Of a DNA stretch of 48,901 nt, positions 48,210 to 48,901 are shown in pieces. The stretch comes from a virus. The translations under genes were made by a program, and so were the position numbers. The notes beneath the pieces are model-generated. The model was not told the DNA's origin, ran no database searches, and saw nothing but the letters and a program-made list of their open reading frames with translations. How positions within the stretch are numbered: the stretch's first letter is position 1; each line of letters opens with the position of its first letter. The DNA lies in the IMG/VR virus record IMGVR_UViG_3300033182_000984, positions 1 to 48,901 of that record. One strand, written 5' to 3'.

Positions 48210-48901
48210 GTGTCCCTAAAACGGTTACGTCGCAAGGGCTGGAACATCTTCGCTCCCGTCGCAATCTTGGCTGTCGTCAGCTCTGGGGGTACGGCTAACG
48301 CTGCGTCGTACACCGTTTCAGAAGAGTCGGAGTGGGAGTTCACCGTGAGTGCCACGGAAACCGTCTACATCTACGGCAACTCTAACCGTGACTGCAATCA
48401 GCCGGGCGCCGACCCGTACCTGTGGTTATACAACTCGTCAGGGACGCTCGTAACCCAGAACGATGACGGGAACCACGGCTCAGGGCAATGCGTATCATCT
48501 AAAATAGTTGCAACGCTTCAGCCGGACACCTACACGATTCGTGCTGGGTACTGCTGTAGTCAGCGAACACTGGGAACCAATCCGAGTGGATACGACTACG
48601 AGTTGGTTATTCAGGACTACGAACTGACTGGCTCCGGCACCACGACGACAACAACGACGGCCCCAACAACGACAACGACGACAACAACGACTACAACAAC
48701 AACGATCCCGCAAACCGTTGGAGATCCAACAAACCTGTCACTTTCCGTCGATTACACCAGCGGAACCGTTGCCGTCAACTGGGATGCCCCAACGGGTGGC
48801 ACTCTCAGCCCAGAGCGGTACGCCATCGGCTTCGGTCTCAACGACGAAGGCAACGCCAGCCCATATGCCGTAGCCACAGGGAACGTCGGGGACGAGAACG
48901 C
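48210..48901 (+). CDS. Secreted PPC-like / Thr-linker / Fn3 protein (cut by window edge)
   Basis: 230 codons visible, running off the right edge. Start at a GTG with GGAGGT five bases before it. A signal peptide is clear: basic n-region (SLKRLRRKGW), hydrophobic FAPVAILAVVSS and a likely cut after ANA (residue 31). Residues 34-136 resemble a bacterial pre-peptidase C-terminal (PPC) domain: 'DPYLWLYNSSGTLVTQNDDG', LQPDTYTIRAGYC, with four Cys. Then a Thr linker (7 Thr, Ala-Pro, 13 Thr; 144-165) and a fibronectin-III-like start (PTNLSLSVDY, VAVNWDAPTGG). It follows the capsid terminator, with a TAATAT hexamer at 48183-48188. It looks like a host-derived accessory gene; a virion adhesin is the alternative. 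Confidence 0.7.
   Translation, partial: MSLKRLRRKGWNIFAPVAILAVVSSGGTANAASYTVSEESEWEFTVSATETVYIYGNSNRDCNQPGADPYLWLYNSSGTLVTQNDDGNHGSGQCVSSKIVATLQPDTYTIRAGYCCSQRTLGTNPSGYDYELVIQDYELTGSGTTTTTTTAPTTTTTTTTTTTTTIPQTVGDPTNLSLSVDYTSGTVAVNWDAPTGGTLSPERYAIGFGLNDEGNASPYAVATGNVGDEN

Noticed and set aside
1-48901. tRNA, rRNA, integrase, attachment sites, insertion sequences
   Set aside because: None recognised by reading both strands; a dedicated search was not possible here.

Overview
The window is a continuous piece of a tailed-phage genome with contractile-tail (myovirus) genes. It encodes sheath, tube, tape measure, gpV/gp25/gpJ/gpI baseplate proteins, a HK97-fold capsid, a portal, a prohead protease and a large terminase. 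No integrase, tRNA, rRNA or CRISPR array was seen. Several proteins (portal-MuF fusion, the small two-helix membrane protein before it, the small GCRCxxC zinc protein, the Rad52/Cas4/RuvC set) resemble families I associate with phages of Actinobacteria. The poly-threonine linker in the secreted protein at the right edge is a style I associate with Acidimicrobiia and other aquatic actinobacteria. The host assignment is inference.

Layout. Two long, tightly packed gene arrays diverge from about 26.75-26.80 kb. The leftward (minus) array runs, in transcription order: large terminase (25443-26747); a recombination/replication block of Rad52-like annealing protein, Cas4/RecB-like nuclease, zinc protein, HNH nuclease, RuvC-like resolvase and a ParB-like protein (20597-25413); an accessory cassette of HDAC-type deacylase, PAPS-reductase/IbrA-like protein and ParB/IbrB-like protein behind a consensus promoter (17872-20594); a small basic protein and a glycosyltransferase (16530-17839); head-tail connector and tail-completion genes (14811-16464); sheath, tube, frameshifted tail-assembly chaperone and tape measure (8002-14698); baseplate hub, spike and wedge (1060-8002); a holin candidate (612-815); and a receptor-binding region cut by the left edge.

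The rightward (plus) array is the head: membrane peptide, portal-MuF fusion, prohead protease with extra domains, an acidic Cys-rich protein, two small Cys-tailed proteins, a series of very large multidomain proteins (688, 2484 and 710 aa) that look like polyvalent or ejected virion proteins with kinase-like domains, a DUF5824-like protein and the major capsid protein, closed by a strong terminator at 48108-48143. Beyond it is a separate secreted protein (signal peptide, PPC-like domain, Thr linker, Fn3) cut by the right edge.

Most genes touch by ATGA, GTGA, TGATG or TAATG overlaps, so translational coupling is the rule, and several starts were moved downstream to these junctions. No stretch longer than 300 bases lacks a gene. 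The most unusual parts are the deacylase/IbrA-like/IbrB-like cassette with its own operator-rich promoter, the 2484-residue protein with a PI3/4K- or HipA-like kinase C-terminus, and the secreted accessory protein behind the capsid terminator.
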